From positions 1 through 49,026 of the forward strand of contig JBAZLS010000005.1 of NCBI GenBank assembly GCA_041650175.1: a DNA stretch of 49,026 nt, written 5' to 3'. The notes beneath the pieces are model-generated. The model saw only the letters and a list, made by a program, of their open reading frames with translations, searched no databases and was not told where the DNA came from. Of this stretch, positions 13,560 through 21,582 are shown one piece after another. The first letter of the stretch is position 1, and every line of letters starts with the position of its first letter. This DNA is from Minisyncoccus sp041650175. Lineage in GTDB: Bacteria; Patescibacteriota; Minisyncoccia; Minisyncoccales; Minisyncoccaceae. The translations under genes were made by a program, and so were the position numbers.

Positions 13560-15077
13560 ATGACTAAACGAAAATCTGAATACAAACCATTATTATTCAC
13601 GACAACAATGAGAAACCCTGAACGGTTGAAGAATTTTTTGACTGTGCTTGCGGAATATGATGGCGAAATTTTAACAAACGAAATTATTGATAAAATCGCA
13701 AAATCCTTAATTCAAAAAGGGTTATACCAGCCCATGAAAGTATCCTCAGCTGTAAAAGATAAATGGAACAATGAGATTGAATTAAGCGAAACTGAAACCG
13801 AAAAAGTATTTACCGACAACCCTCAAAGCCACAAAGAAGCAGGGTTTGAAAAAGGGTGGCCATCAAGATTTGATACTTGGTTTAAAATTGCCAAAGAACT
13901 TGGCTTCGTTTGGTATTGGCAAAATGAAGAAATAGAATTTTCCGAAAGCGGAAAAATGTTGTTGGACAAAGAAAAGCCAGAAAATGAGTTAATGATTTTT
14001 GCAAATGCTTTTGCGAAATATCAACGCCAAAATCCATTTCGTCGAGTTTTAAATAAAAATGTTCCGCTTATTTTGCTTATACAAACTATAAAACTTTTAA
14101 ATAATGACCCAGCATACAGGGGGGCTGGTATATCCAGATCGGAAATACCATTATTGTTATGTTGGCAAAACGATAATGCTGAAGATTTATATCGAGAAAT
14201 TAAAAAATTACGCAAAAAGCATGGATATACACCGAGCAATGAAGTGATTTTAGATCTTTGCTACGAATTACTAAATGAAACAAAAAGAGATGATAATTCA
14301 ATTCTTGGTGATTATCCTGACGATTTTATACGAAAAATGCGTTTAACTGGCTTACTTTCTTTGCGTGGCGGTGGTCGTTTCATAGATATAAACTCAAAAG
14401 AATCTGCAACTGTAAATTATATTTTGAAAAATTATATTTCTTACAAAGAATTTAAAACGGAAAAAGAATTTTTTGAATATATCGGACAAGTTGACCACGA
14501 TTTAATCTCAACGCTTACTGTATTTAAAGCACCAGCAAAAACCACAAAAGCAGAATTGGAAAAATGGGTTGATCATTATGCTTGGGATTCAATTAAAACC
14601 GAACTTCTTAATTTGGCACAGAAAAAATCTTCTAGCGATAATATTTTGAGAGTCATTGAACAACCTTTACGATTGGAATTTTTAACTTCATTGGCAATTC
14701 TTAAAAAACTGCCTAATGTTATTGTAAGACCGAACTTTATATCCGATGACGAAGGACTGCCAACAAGTTTTGCGTCTGGCGGAAGCCCTGACATTGAATG
14801 TTTAGAAGAAAAAGATACGGTTTTGGTTGAAGTAACTTTACTTACTGGGACACAACAACATATCAGAGAGTCGTTTTCCATACATCGCCATCTTGAAGAA
14901 TATGTCAAAAGAGGCACAAAATCATATTCCGTATTCATTTCTCCAAAATCTTTTATTGACACCGAACGCTACTTTGATTTTATTAAAAAAGATGGTTTGG
15001 AAGTTAGAGTTTCGGATATTGATAAATTTGTTAATAGCCTTGAGGCAAAAACAACATTAAACGAGGTAACCCTGTAA
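13560..15077 (+). CDS. AlwI/BspD6I-like type IIS restriction endonuclease
   Basis: The 505-residue protein begins with KPLLFTTTMRNPERLKNFL, the hallmark of the AlwI restriction endonuclease family. The C-terminal nuclease domain carries E373 (RLEFLTSL), D411 (SPDIE), E424 (LVEVT) and E437 (HIRES). These four have the same spacing (38, 13, 13) as the catalytic carboxylates I recall for the family member N.BspD6I (E418, D456, E469, E482), so it should be active. Relatives recognise GGATC or GAGTC and cut a few bases away. The N-terminal two thirds would bind DNA. It is the last gene of the four-gene operon. Related family members need a small subunit to cut both strands; none is seen here, so nicking alone is possible. 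Confidence 0.88.
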   Translation: MTKRKSEYKPLLFTTTMRNPERLKNFLTVLAEYDGEILTNEIIDKIAKSLIQKGLYQPMKVSSAVKDKWNNEIELSETETEKVFTDNPQSHKEAGFEKGWPSRFDTWFKIAKELGFVWYWQNEEIEFSESGKMLLDKEKPENELMIFANAFAKYQRQNPFRRVLNKNVPLILLIQTIKLLNNDPAYRGAGISRSEIPLLLCWQNDNAEDLYREIKKLRKKHGYTPSNEVILDLCYELLNETKRDDNSILGDYPDDFIRKMRLTGLLSLRGGGRFIDINSKESATVNYILKNYISYKEFKTEKEFFEYIGQVDHDLISTLTVFKAPAKTTKAELEKWVDHYAWDSIKTELLNLAQKKSSSDNILRVIEQPLRLEFLTSLAILKKLPNVIVRPNFISDDEGLPTSFASGGSPDIECLEEKDTVLVEVTLLTGTQQHIRESFSIHRHLEEYVKRGTKSYSVFISPKSFIDTERYFDFIKKDGLEVRVSDIDKFVNSLEAKTTLNEVTL

Positions 15078-15160
15078 TTATTGCTGTCTGTATAAAACTA
15101 ATGTGGCGCGGCGGCTAGTTTCAATTCTAAAATATTTCCTTAAAATTATTAACTAAAAAA

Positions 15161-15382
15161 ATGAAAAAAATTGCCTTAGCCATTGTTGGAATCATTGCCG
15201 CGCTTCTGGGATTGCTTTGGTTTTTGCAGGGAGCAGATTTAGTTCATATCAAGCCCTTATTGTGTTTTGCCAATTGCCAACCCGTTACCGGCAAATCATT
15301 GACTTGGCAAATTACCGGAGCGATTATGTTTATTGTTGGCATATTTATTATTTATAAAAATATAAAAAAACATAATGACTAA
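15161..15382 (+). CDS. Small two-helix membrane protein
   Basis: The 73-residue protein has an N-terminal hydrophobic helix (about 4-24), a short loop with two cysteines (PLLCFANCQPVTG), and a second helix (about 48-66) followed by lysines. Function unknown. The next small gene begins inside its last codons (8-bp overlap), so the two are translated together. Confidence 0.65.
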   Translation: MKKIALAIVGIIAALLGLLWFLQGADLVHIKPLLCFANCQPVTGKSLTWQITGAIMFIVGIFIIYKNIKKHND

Positions 15383-15554
15383 AACAATAGATTTAAATAC
15401 CAGATTTTACATTGATATCGATCTTAAAACCAAAAAAGTCATTGGCTGGGATTATGGCCAGAGACAAGAAATTATACAGGAATTACCCGACCCCAATCAT
15501 TGTCGGATTTTTATTACCAAAGGCCAATACAATAAATTGGATAAAGAAAAATAA
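15375..15554 (+). CDS. Small conserved-looking soluble protein (59 aa)
   Basis: The reading frame from ATG 15375 to TAA 15554 overlaps the upstream membrane gene by 8 bp. The product starts MTKTIDLNTRFYIDIDLKTK and ends with CRIFITKGQYNKLDKEK, a balanced composition typical of a real short protein. Another gene starts 9 bp downstream. I recall similar small proteins in CPR genomes but cannot name a family or function. Confidence 0.6.
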   Translation: MTKTIDLNTRFYIDIDLKTKKVIGWDYGQRQEIIQELPDPNHCRIFITKGQYNKLDKEK

Positions 15555-15563
15555 TTATCAACT

Positions 15564-16142
15564 ATGATTTTTAAACACTCATCAAAAAATAAAGGTATAA
15601 TAATTGGGATTATTAGCTTTGCTGTGGGGGCGTTAATTTTCAATTATTCGCCATTAATTTTTCAAGAAGGTAATCCTTGGCCGCAAATCAAAGGAATTAT
15701 GCAATTAAAATTTAGTGGCGCGGACATAGTTCCATTGTCTAGTTCGGACAATAAATTCATGACTGAAAGCAAAAACGAAATGGTTATACATAATTTTATG
15801 AAAACTAAAGGGTATGAGTTTACAGAACAAATGGGGTCAGGTTATTTTTTCAAGTCTCCGACAGGACAAAGTGCAGTTGTTACTCACAAATATTACAGCC
15901 GTTTTTATTCGCTTTGGGATGTTACTTATTATGCTGAAAATAAAGAAAGTAGCCTTGTCGAAAAATTAAGAGATTGCCTGCCAAAAAGCGATACTGCCAG
16001 CGCTGAAAAATGCGACGAGCTCTTGAAACAAATTACCGATTTTGATTCTTGTGTCATGGCAGGATTTTCCATAATGAAATCAAATCCGCCTCAGTGCGCC
16101 ACGCCAGATGGAAAAACTTTTACCCAGGAAACAAATAGGTGA
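15564..16142 (+). CDS. Membrane-anchored protein of unknown function
   Basis: The 192-residue protein has one N-terminal membrane helix (about 10-29), then an extracytoplasmic-looking domain. Near the C terminus is DFDSCVMAGFSIMKSNPPQC, followed by ATPDGKTF. This matches a short conserved motif (C..AG..IM.S.P.QC...G..F) found at the end of many CPR and other bacterial envelope proteins, with two cysteines that could form a disulfide. It lies 9 bp after the small 59-aa gene, suggesting a three-gene unit. It ends in TGA. Function unknown. Confidence 0.65.
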   Translation: MIFKHSSKNKGIIIGIISFAVGALIFNYSPLIFQEGNPWPQIKGIMQLKFSGADIVPLSSSDNKFMTESKNEMVIHNFMKTKGYEFTEQMGSGYFFKSPTGQSAVVTHKYYSRFYSLWDVTYYAENKESSLVEKLRDCLPKSDTASAEKCDELLKQITDFDSCVMAGFSIMKSNPPQCATPDGKTFTQETNR

Positions 16143-16247
16143 AGCATATTGAAATAATCTCATCGAAAAATATTGATAAAAAAAGATTAGTTAATTTATT
16201 GAGATCAGTTGAAGAAAAACAGAAATAAAGAATTTATTGCCGCGAAT

Positions 16248-16553
16248 ATGCCCAAATTAAAAAGCGTAAAAAATATCAAAAGCGATCTCCTAAAAATCCC
16301 CGGGGTTGGCGAGAGTATTGCCGAGAATTTGCGGAATATAGGAATCTACACTGTCGATGACTTGAAAGGCAAAAACCCCGAACGACTTTATGGGCAGTCC
16401 AACAGAATTGTCGGGAAGATCCAAGATAGATGCCTCTTGTATGTTTTTCGCGAAGCGGTATATTTTGCCGAACATAAAAAACCTAATCCTGAAAAATTAA
16501 AATGGTGGAATTGGAAAGATAAAAATACTAAAATTAAATCGTCTAATAATTAA
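16248..16553 (+). CDS. Helix-hairpin-helix (Cdd1 / pathogenicity-locus type) protein
   Basis: The core KIPGVGESIAENLRNIGIYTVDDLKGKNPERLY contains a helix-hairpin-helix DNA-binding motif, followed by CLLYVFREAVYFAEH and PEKLKWWNWKD. This is the pattern of the Cdd1 'pathogenicity locus' family, which resembles the TfoX C-terminal domain. I use ATG 16248 (101 aa); an in-frame TTG at 16209 would add 13 residues, but the DNA there also belongs to another short open frame. Function is unknown, with non-specific DNA binding likely. Confidence 0.75.
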   Translation: MPKLKSVKNIKSDLLKIPGVGESIAENLRNIGIYTVDDLKGKNPERLYGQSNRIVGKIQDRCLLYVFREAVYFAEHKKPNPEKLKWWNWKDKNTKIKSSNN

Positions 16554-16568
16554 CGATAAAATAATTTT

Positions 16569-16940
16569 ATGAAAAACACACTTATAAAAATATTTGCAGG
16601 ACTTGCCTATGTCGCCATGGTAATAGTAAATTCTTTGGCCAATATCTTGCCGATCAACGGTCGAACTACCGGCGCGGTGTCTAATGCCTATCCTAATCTC
16701 TTTGCTCCGGCCGGTCCCGCCTTTTCCATTTGGGGTTTGATTTATCTACTGCTTGGCGGATATGTGGTGTATCAGTTTGTGAAAAAAGATCAAAAAACCG
16801 AAGAACTGTTGCAGAAAATCAATCCGCTTCGTATTTTACTCTTTATTAAATTAGCCTTGAGGTGGTTACAAAATGTAACCAACTGTGAGTTGTCCGAAAG
16901 AATCGGACAACTGAAATCCTGCAATAAGCTTCTAAAATAA
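16569..16940 (+). pseudogene. Truncated TspO/MBR-like membrane protein gene
   Basis: The first about 87 codons resemble the TspO-related (tryptophan-rich sensory protein-like) membrane family: NSLANILPINGRTTGAVSNA, then FAPAGPAFSIWGLIYLLLGG. After about base 16830 the frame runs into two adjacent perfect hairpins (16864-16880 and 16888-16912), and the encoded tail (RWLQNVTNCELSERIGQLKS) looks unrelated. The family is normally about 250 aa, so more than half is missing. I read this as a gene broken by insertion of, or recombination at, a palindromic element. Confidence 0.7.
16864..16912. repeat. Twin-hairpin element inside the broken TspO-like gene
   Basis: Hairpin 1: GGTTACA (16864-16870), loop AAA, TGTAACC (16874-16880). 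Hairpin 2: AGTTGTCCGA (16888-16897), loop AAGAA, TCGGACAACT (16903-16912). Both are perfect. They lie exactly where similarity to the protein family is lost. Confidence 0.6.
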
Positions 16941-17017
16941 TCTATGGGTTGTATATTTTTAGCACTCTTTAACTCTTTCAAATTTTCTGGTAATATGCAA
17001 TTAACAATTTAATATCA

Positions 17018-17190
17018 CTGGTCGGAAGACCAGCGACCTAACCCCTTTGATTTTCAAAGGATATGGTCGGGAAACTCGTTGAAAATACTGACCCCCGCGT
17101 CAGCGCTTTTCAACGAGTCATATCGGGAAACCGGTATGGGGCCGCAAGGCCTAGCTGGCGTGGGGTTTTGTGTATATACACCTTTTGCTC
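17018..17190. other. Cluster of nested stem-loops
   Basis: At least four strong inverted repeats follow one another. CTGGTC/GACCAG is at 17018-17033. CGACC/GGTCG (17034-17069) encloses CCTTTGA/TCAAAGG. ACTCGTTGAAAA/TTTTCAACGAGT (17074-17118) encloses CTGAC/GTCAG. TATCGG/CCGGTA is at 17121-17136. Smaller ones follow (GGCC-GCAA-GGCC, GTGTATATACAC). The segment is clearly richer in G+C than its surroundings. It fills the 328-bp gap before the DUF4145 gene and could be a structured RNA or a pile of palindromic repeats. Confidence 0.5.
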
Positions 17191-17267
17191 CAGCTACAAA
17201 TAGCTGTTTTTATTTATTAATTTCATGCAAACAAAAAAATCTTAATACAAATAAAAGGATTAAAAGT

Positions 17268-17930
17268 ATGGCCAAAACTCAAACAAAAACAATGTTTCAA
17301 GTTGCCATAAAGGATCTAGTGGATATTTGTCCTCATTGCGAATCCAGAGCACATTTTCAATTATTATTTTCTGATAATTATCAAGAAAATAGCGAAAGTA
17401 TTATTTATTATGCTGTTTTTAGATGCGTGCCATGCAAAAAATTAATCCTAAAGACTTTCAAATTTTGCAAAAATGAATTCAATAAAAACAATTTACTCGC
17501 AGTAGGCTGGCAAGACAAATTTCCAAAAGAAAGAATAGTATACAACAGATTTGAAGGAATTGTTCCATTAAGCGCCTTAGAAGATTTTAAAGAAGGAGTT
17601 ATCTGTTTGCACAACGAGTGTCCGCGAGCTGCAGTTACAATGTTTAGAAGGTCACTCCAATCAGCATTAATAGATAGGGGAGCGAGTAGGAAATTAGCAT
17701 TGATAGAACAAATAAAAAATACCTCTTTCCTTACAAAAGATATGAAAGAATGGGCCTACAGTATAAGAACCTTTGGCAATTGGGCTGCACATCCGCAATG
17801 CGATAATCTAAAAGATGTAGACAAAGAAATTGCCCTAGAAACCAAATTATTTATAGAAGAATTCTTTAATTATGTTTATGTAATGCCACTTCGCGTAACT
17901 AACGCCCGCAAGAACATCATCTTTGAGTAA
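17268..17930 (+). CDS. DUF4145-domain protein
   Basis: I start at ATG 17268 (220 aa), preceded by AAAGGA at a suitable distance; extending upstream in frame only translates the stem-loop cluster. The N-terminal part has two CxxC pairs (CPHC and CVPC) suggestive of a zinc-binding module. The C-terminal part (RAAVTMFRRSLQSALIDRGA, then FGNWAAHPQ) matches DUF4145, a helical domain found in proteins linked to restriction and other defence systems and related to HEPN-type domains. Function unknown. It is the last gene of the accessory region and converges with comF. Confidence 0.75.
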   Translation: MAKTQTKTMFQVAIKDLVDICPHCESRAHFQLLFSDNYQENSESIIYYAVFRCVPCKKLILKTFKFCKNEFNKNNLLAVGWQDKFPKERIVYNRFEGIVPLSALEDFKEGVICLHNECPRAAVTMFRRSLQSALIDRGASRKLALIEQIKNTSFLTKDMKEWAYSIRTFGNWAAHPQCDNLKDVDKEIALETKLFIEEFFNYVYVMPLRVTNARKNIIFE

Positions 17931-17944
17931 AAAAGCAAACCTCC

Positions 17945-17957
17945 GAGGTCCGACCTT
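17945..17957. repeat. Single GAGGTCCGACCTT palindrome
   Basis: Close variant of the doubled GAGGTCGGACCTC unit at 9111-9153, lying between two convergent genes, where it may also act as a weak hairpin. Confidence 0.45.
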
Positions 17958-17971
17958 GGCTTACATCCATA

Positions 17972-18691
17972 CTAGGTTAGTATTTCTCTCGTAGCCGTTA
18001 TTCCGTATACATTTTTTGCTCCAGCTTCTTTTAATATTTTTGCGCATTCTTCCATTGTTGCACCTGTAGTATAGACATCATCAATTAATAGAACAGTCTT
18101 ATTTTTTATTTTGGAAGAATCAACGATACTGAAACAATTTTTTAAATTATTTAATCTTTCTTTTCTTTTCAATCCAACTTGGGCTTTTGTCTTTTTAATT
18201 TTTATCAGATTATCTGGATAGTAGGGGAGATCAGTTTTTTCAGCAATTATTTTTGCTATTTCTTTGGACTGATTAAATCCTCTCCATTTTTCTCTTGATT
18301 TATGAATCGGCACAGGAATTACAATCATTTCTTCGGTAAATTTGAAATCAATTATTTTTAAGTGGGTTAAAATCAAAGCAACAAGAGGCAAACAGATTTC
18401 TTTTATCTGAAAATGATATTTTAATTCGTTAATAACTTTTTTAATTATTTCGCCGTTATAATAAGAAGCAGAGTAAATTCTATTCAAATGCCCAGAAGGA
18501 CAAGACGAACAAGTTTCAATTTTGCCGATTAATCTTTTTGGAAGCCTGCAAAAACAGTATCGATAAGGATTTATTTCAATAAGTGAAAAACAGTCTTCGC
18601 AAAGGAATGTTTTTATTCTTCCGCATCCAACACAAGTTTTTGGAAGGATTATGTCTAAAATATTCTTAAAAATAGTTTTCCCCCTTTTCAT
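17972..18691 (-). CDS. comF: ComF family phosphoribosyltransferase-like protein
   Basis: The 239-residue protein begins with a zinc-finger-like part (CVGCG, CEDC, then CFCRLP and CSSC) and ends with a phosphoribosyltransferase domain. That domain contains the PRPP-binding signature VLLIDDVYTTGATM, preceded by QVGLKRKERLNNLKNCF. ComF takes part in natural DNA uptake, where it is linked to handling incoming single-stranded DNA with DprA/PriA. Its divergent placement beside the type IV pilus cluster fits a competence role. Length and motif order are normal. Confidence 0.92.
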   Translation of the reverse strand: MKRGKTIFKNILDIILPKTCVGCGRIKTFLCEDCFSLIEINPYRYCFCRLPKRLIGKIETCSSCPSGHLNRIYSASYYNGEIIKKVINELKYHFQIKEICLPLVALILTHLKIIDFKFTEEMIVIPVPIHKSREKWRGFNQSKEIAKIIAEKTDLPYYPDNLIKIKKTKAQVGLKRKERLNNLKNCFSIVDSSKIKNKTVLLIDDVYTTGATMEECAKILKEAGAKNVYGITATREILT

Positions 18692-18783
18692 TTTATATAA
18701 AAAAATGTTAAGATATAATCAATAAAAAATATTTATATTTAATAAAAATTTTTATTACCTCAAAAAAATATTAATTTCAAATT

Positions 18784-19869
18784 ATGTTTTCTTTTATAAA
18801 TAATAATAAAAAAAATACAGGAAGTATAGGTATAGATATTGGAACAAAATCCATTAGGATTGTTGAGTCGGCTAAAAAAAACGATAAGATTTTTCTTGAA
18901 AATTATGGTGAAATGAATCTTGATGTCACAGGCACAAAATCATTTCGCTGGTTTGATCAAAATACTCTTAATCCAGATATAAAAAATATTTCTGGCGCAA
19001 TTTTAGCTATCTTGGAAGAGTCGGAAATAAAACCAGGGAAAACTGTTTTTTCTCTGCCAGATTTTTCTACGTTTTTTATAACATTCAATATGCCTCCGAT
19101 GAGCAAAAAAGAACTTGATTCCGCAGTTGCTTTTGAAGCTAGGAAATATATTCCTATGCCAATGGCAGAAATAGTAATCGATTGGCAGTTGATAGGGAAT
19201 AACGATACAACAAAAGGCGAGAATAAGATTTTAGTAATGGCTATCCCAAAAATAGTTATTAATCAATATAAAACTATTGCTGATTCCTGCGGTTTAGAAC
19301 TTGTTGCTCTTGAAGCTGAAGTTTTAGGATTAAAAAGAGCTCTTATAAAAGAAGGAGACGCGGCTACTTGTCTTGTTGAAATCGGATATCAAAGTACCAA
19401 TATTAGTATAGTTAACGATGGATGCGTAATAACAAGTGTTAGTTATGATATTGCTGGAAAAGACCTTACTTTTAGTTTAGCGGAAACCTTAGGAATTGAA
19501 ATTGCCGAAGCTGAGGAGCTTAAAAAAAAGCATGGACTAGGTGATAATCCAGAAGTGTCTGATGTCCTTGTCGAAGTTCTTGCGCTTATCTGTGACAAAG
19601 TGAAAAAAATAATTAAAGAATTTGAAGTAAAAGAAGGAAAAAAGATTACGAGAGTTCTTTTGAGCGGAGGAACAACTAGAATGAATGGCTTGCTTAACTT
19701 CTTTCGTATTATTTTTAGCGAAGAAGAATATTTTCGAAATACTCAAGTCTTAATAGGAGATGCTTTTTATAAGATTAATTATTATCCAGCTTTAGAAGGG
19801 AATTTAAGGGATCTTAATTCTTATTTTTCAATTGCTATTGGCGAAGGATTAAAAAGATTTGAAAAATAA
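18784..19869 (+). CDS. pilM: Type IV pilus assembly protein PilM
   Basis: PilM is the cytoplasmic actin-like ATPase that joins the PilN-PilO inner-membrane complex to the motor. The 361 residues include the actin-fold nucleotide motifs GIDIGTKSIRIVE (near residue 13), LVEIGYQSTNISI and LLSGGTTRMNGLLNFF, as in the FtsA/PilM family. A TATAAT at 18714-18719 may be its -10. First gene of the long pilus operon; the PilN gene follows after 48 bp. Confidence 0.92.
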   Translation: MFSFINNNKKNTGSIGIDIGTKSIRIVESAKKNDKIFLENYGEMNLDVTGTKSFRWFDQNTLNPDIKNISGAILAILEESEIKPGKTVFSLPDFSTFFITFNMPPMSKKELDSAVAFEARKYIPMPMAEIVIDWQLIGNNDTTKGENKILVMAIPKIVINQYKTIADSCGLELVALEAEVLGLKRALIKEGDAATCLVEIGYQSTNISIVNDGCVITSVSYDIAGKDLTFSLAETLGIEIAEAEELKKKHGLGDNPEVSDVLVEVLALICDKVKKIIKEFEVKEGKKITRVLLSGGTTRMNGLLNFFRIIFSEEEYFRNTQVLIGDAFYKINYYPALEGNLRDLNSYFSIAIGEGLKRFEK

Positions 19870-19917
19870 TCATTAATAAATTATAATTGTAAGTAATAAA
19901 CAATTTAGTATTTTTTT

Positions 19918-20475
19918 ATGTCAATTGAAATAAGTGAAGAGAAAAAAAACATTTCTTTTGGTTGGTTATTCCAGCTATTATTTGCTTTATCTATTCTAGT
20001 TTTTCTTATTTCTATTGGAGCATTTATCTATTATCAATTTGTTTGTATCCAGCCAAATGTTGCGAAACTTTCAGATTTGAAATTAAGTTTGCAATATAGC
20101 AAACCCGAAAAAGAAAGAATGATAGAAATTGAGGCAGCCTCTATTCAAAATTATGTTGATGATTATAAAACTCTCTATGATCAACGTTCAAAAATGTCGA
20201 AGTTTTTTAGCAATACTGAAACCGGATTTGAAAGCTGGGTACATCCAAGTGTTTATTTTTCAAGTTTTTCAATTGATACAAATAGCAGAGTCGTAAGCTT
20301 AAAAGGTTTTTCTAATGATTTTAAACCAATCATCGAACAGCTTAGGATTATTAAAAAAATGAAGGATAGCGGAAAGAATATTGAACAATACGAAATCTCG
20401 GATATTAAATTAGCAGAACAAGGAGGCGTAAGTTTTTCTCTTATTATAACGATTAAACCAGAGGAAATAAAATAA
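19918..20475 (+). CDS. pilN: PilN-like inner-membrane pilus protein
   Basis: This 185-residue protein has a short cytoplasmic N terminus, one membrane helix (about 15-37) and a periplasmic-side domain starting with a helical stretch. Sequence similarity to PilN is weak to the eye. The call rests on topology and on its position directly between PilM and a PilO-like gene. PilN binds PilM through its N terminus and pairs with PilO. It ends 1 bp before the next gene. Confidence 0.7.
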   Translation: MSIEISEEKKNISFGWLFQLLFALSILVFLISIGAFIYYQFVCIQPNVAKLSDLKLSLQYSKPEKERMIEIEAASIQNYVDDYKTLYDQRSKMSKFFSNTETGFESWVHPSVYFSSFSIDTNSRVVSLKGFSNDFKPIIEQLRIIKKMKDSGKNIEQYEISDIKLAEQGGVSFSLIITIKPEEIK

Positions 20476-20476
20476 T

Positions 20477-21115
20477 ATGGACTACAAACAACCAAATTTA
20501 TTAACATCTGTATTTCTTCTTATTTTAGGAGCAGGTATTATATATTTTATTGATATTCCTTTATATGAAAACAATAATACTCAATTAATGAAAATTGAAG
20601 AATTAGCTGAACGTAAAAAGAAAGAAGAAGACCATACTAAGGTTATTGCAGAAATGGGATTAGCTATTGAAAGGAATAATTGGACGGAGAAAAAGAAAAA
20701 AATAGAACCAAACTTTACTTCAAGCGCATTTTATATCCCTAAAACAGAAAGATTTTTTAAAGACTTAATCAATAAAAGCGGAATGACTCCCGAATCTTTA
20801 AAAATTACATTAGGCTCAGTAATCGGCCAGCCAGAACAGGCAAAGCCTGCAACAAATATAAAACCAACTGAACAGCCCGCAGCAACGGCAAGTACCAAAA
20901 GCCAACCAAGCACAACGAATACAATAAAAATAAATGGTCCAGTAAGAAAAAACACTTTTAGTATTACTGCTAAAGGAACATACGATCAATTAAAATTACT
21001 TCTAAGTATTTTTGAAAAACAAGCTTATCTTATTTCTGTAAAAACAATTAATTTTGGCGAGGGTTCTGATAATCAATTTACTTTTAATATAACAGGAGAA
21101 ATTTATTCTTATTAA
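20477..21115 (+). CDS. pilO: PilO-like inner-membrane pilus protein
   Basis: The 212-residue protein has one N-terminal membrane helix (about 10-28), a charged coiled-coil-like region (KIEELAERKKKEEDHTKVI), and a C-terminal ferredoxin-like domain with the GPVRKNTFSITAKGTYDQLK pattern typical of PilO. A Thr/Ala/Pro-rich linker (about 115-145) separates the halves. It should pair with PilN in the alignment complex. Position in the operon supports the call. Confidence 0.75.
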   Translation: MDYKQPNLLTSVFLLILGAGIIYFIDIPLYENNNTQLMKIEELAERKKKEEDHTKVIAEMGLAIERNNWTEKKKKIEPNFTSSAFYIPKTERFFKDLINKSGMTPESLKITLGSVIGQPEQAKPATNIKPTEQPAATASTKSQPSTTNTIKINGPVRKNTFSITAKGTYDQLKLLLSIFEKQAYLISVKTINFGEGSDNQFTFNITGEIYSY

Positions 21116-21119
21116 AATT

Positions 21120-21548
21120 ATGAATTTTGAACAGGAAAACACAGAGAATAGTTTGGATTCAAAACAGCCAATTTTTGTAGCTATTATCTTGATTGCCTTA
21201 GCTGGAGCAGGTTTCTATTATTTCAATCAGCAGATTACGGAATCAATGAAATCACTTTTAGCTATTAACAACGAACCATATACTATTCCTCAAGATCCAA
21301 ATATTAAATTTGAGTTTTTAAATTCAGAAGATTTTAAAAATTTGGAAGAATTTCCAGATTATCCATCCTTTAAAGAGGATGATGAATTAAATGTTGGTCC
21401 TGCTAGGCCAAATCCTTTTATTCCTATCAGTGGAATGAAGAAAACAGTTGTTCTTGAAAATCAAGGTACTTCAAACCAATCAACAACCACTCCGACTGTC
21501 CAAACATCTCTTCCTAATTCAGTTTCTGAAGCTGGAACGCAAAAATAA
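21120..21548 (+). CDS. PilP-like single-helix pilus protein
   Basis: The 142-residue protein has a membrane helix near residues 18-36 and a disordered, acidic then Thr/Ser/Pro-rich tail. It contains NVGPARPNPFIPI, resembling the short GR-NPF motif found in PilP and related pilus lipoproteins, but there is no lipobox and no outer membrane partner is expected here. I infer a role in the PilMNO complex only from position. Confidence 0.55.
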   Translation: MNFEQENTENSLDSKQPIFVAIILIALAGAGFYYFNQQITESMKSLLAINNEPYTIPQDPNIKFEFLNSEDFKNLEEFPDYPSFKEDDELNVGPARPNPFIPISGMKKTVVLENQGTSNQSTTTPTVQTSLPNSVSEAGTQK

Positions 21549-21582
21549 TTTTGGAAGATATAAATAAGTTTTTTAAAACCAA

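Noticed and set aside
16139..16228. 29-codon GTG frame before the HhH gene
   Set aside because: It reads somewhat like protein (HIEIISSKNIDKKRLVNLLR) and could be a gene remnant, but it is too short to support.
17018..17190. Integron attC-like site
   Set aside because: The stems lack the paired RYYYAAC/GTTRRRY core sites and there is no integrase or cassette array.
17079..17267. In-frame upstream extension of the DUF4145 gene
   Set aside because: It only translates the stem-loop cluster; ATG 17268 has a suitable AAAGGA upstream and begins protein-like sequence.
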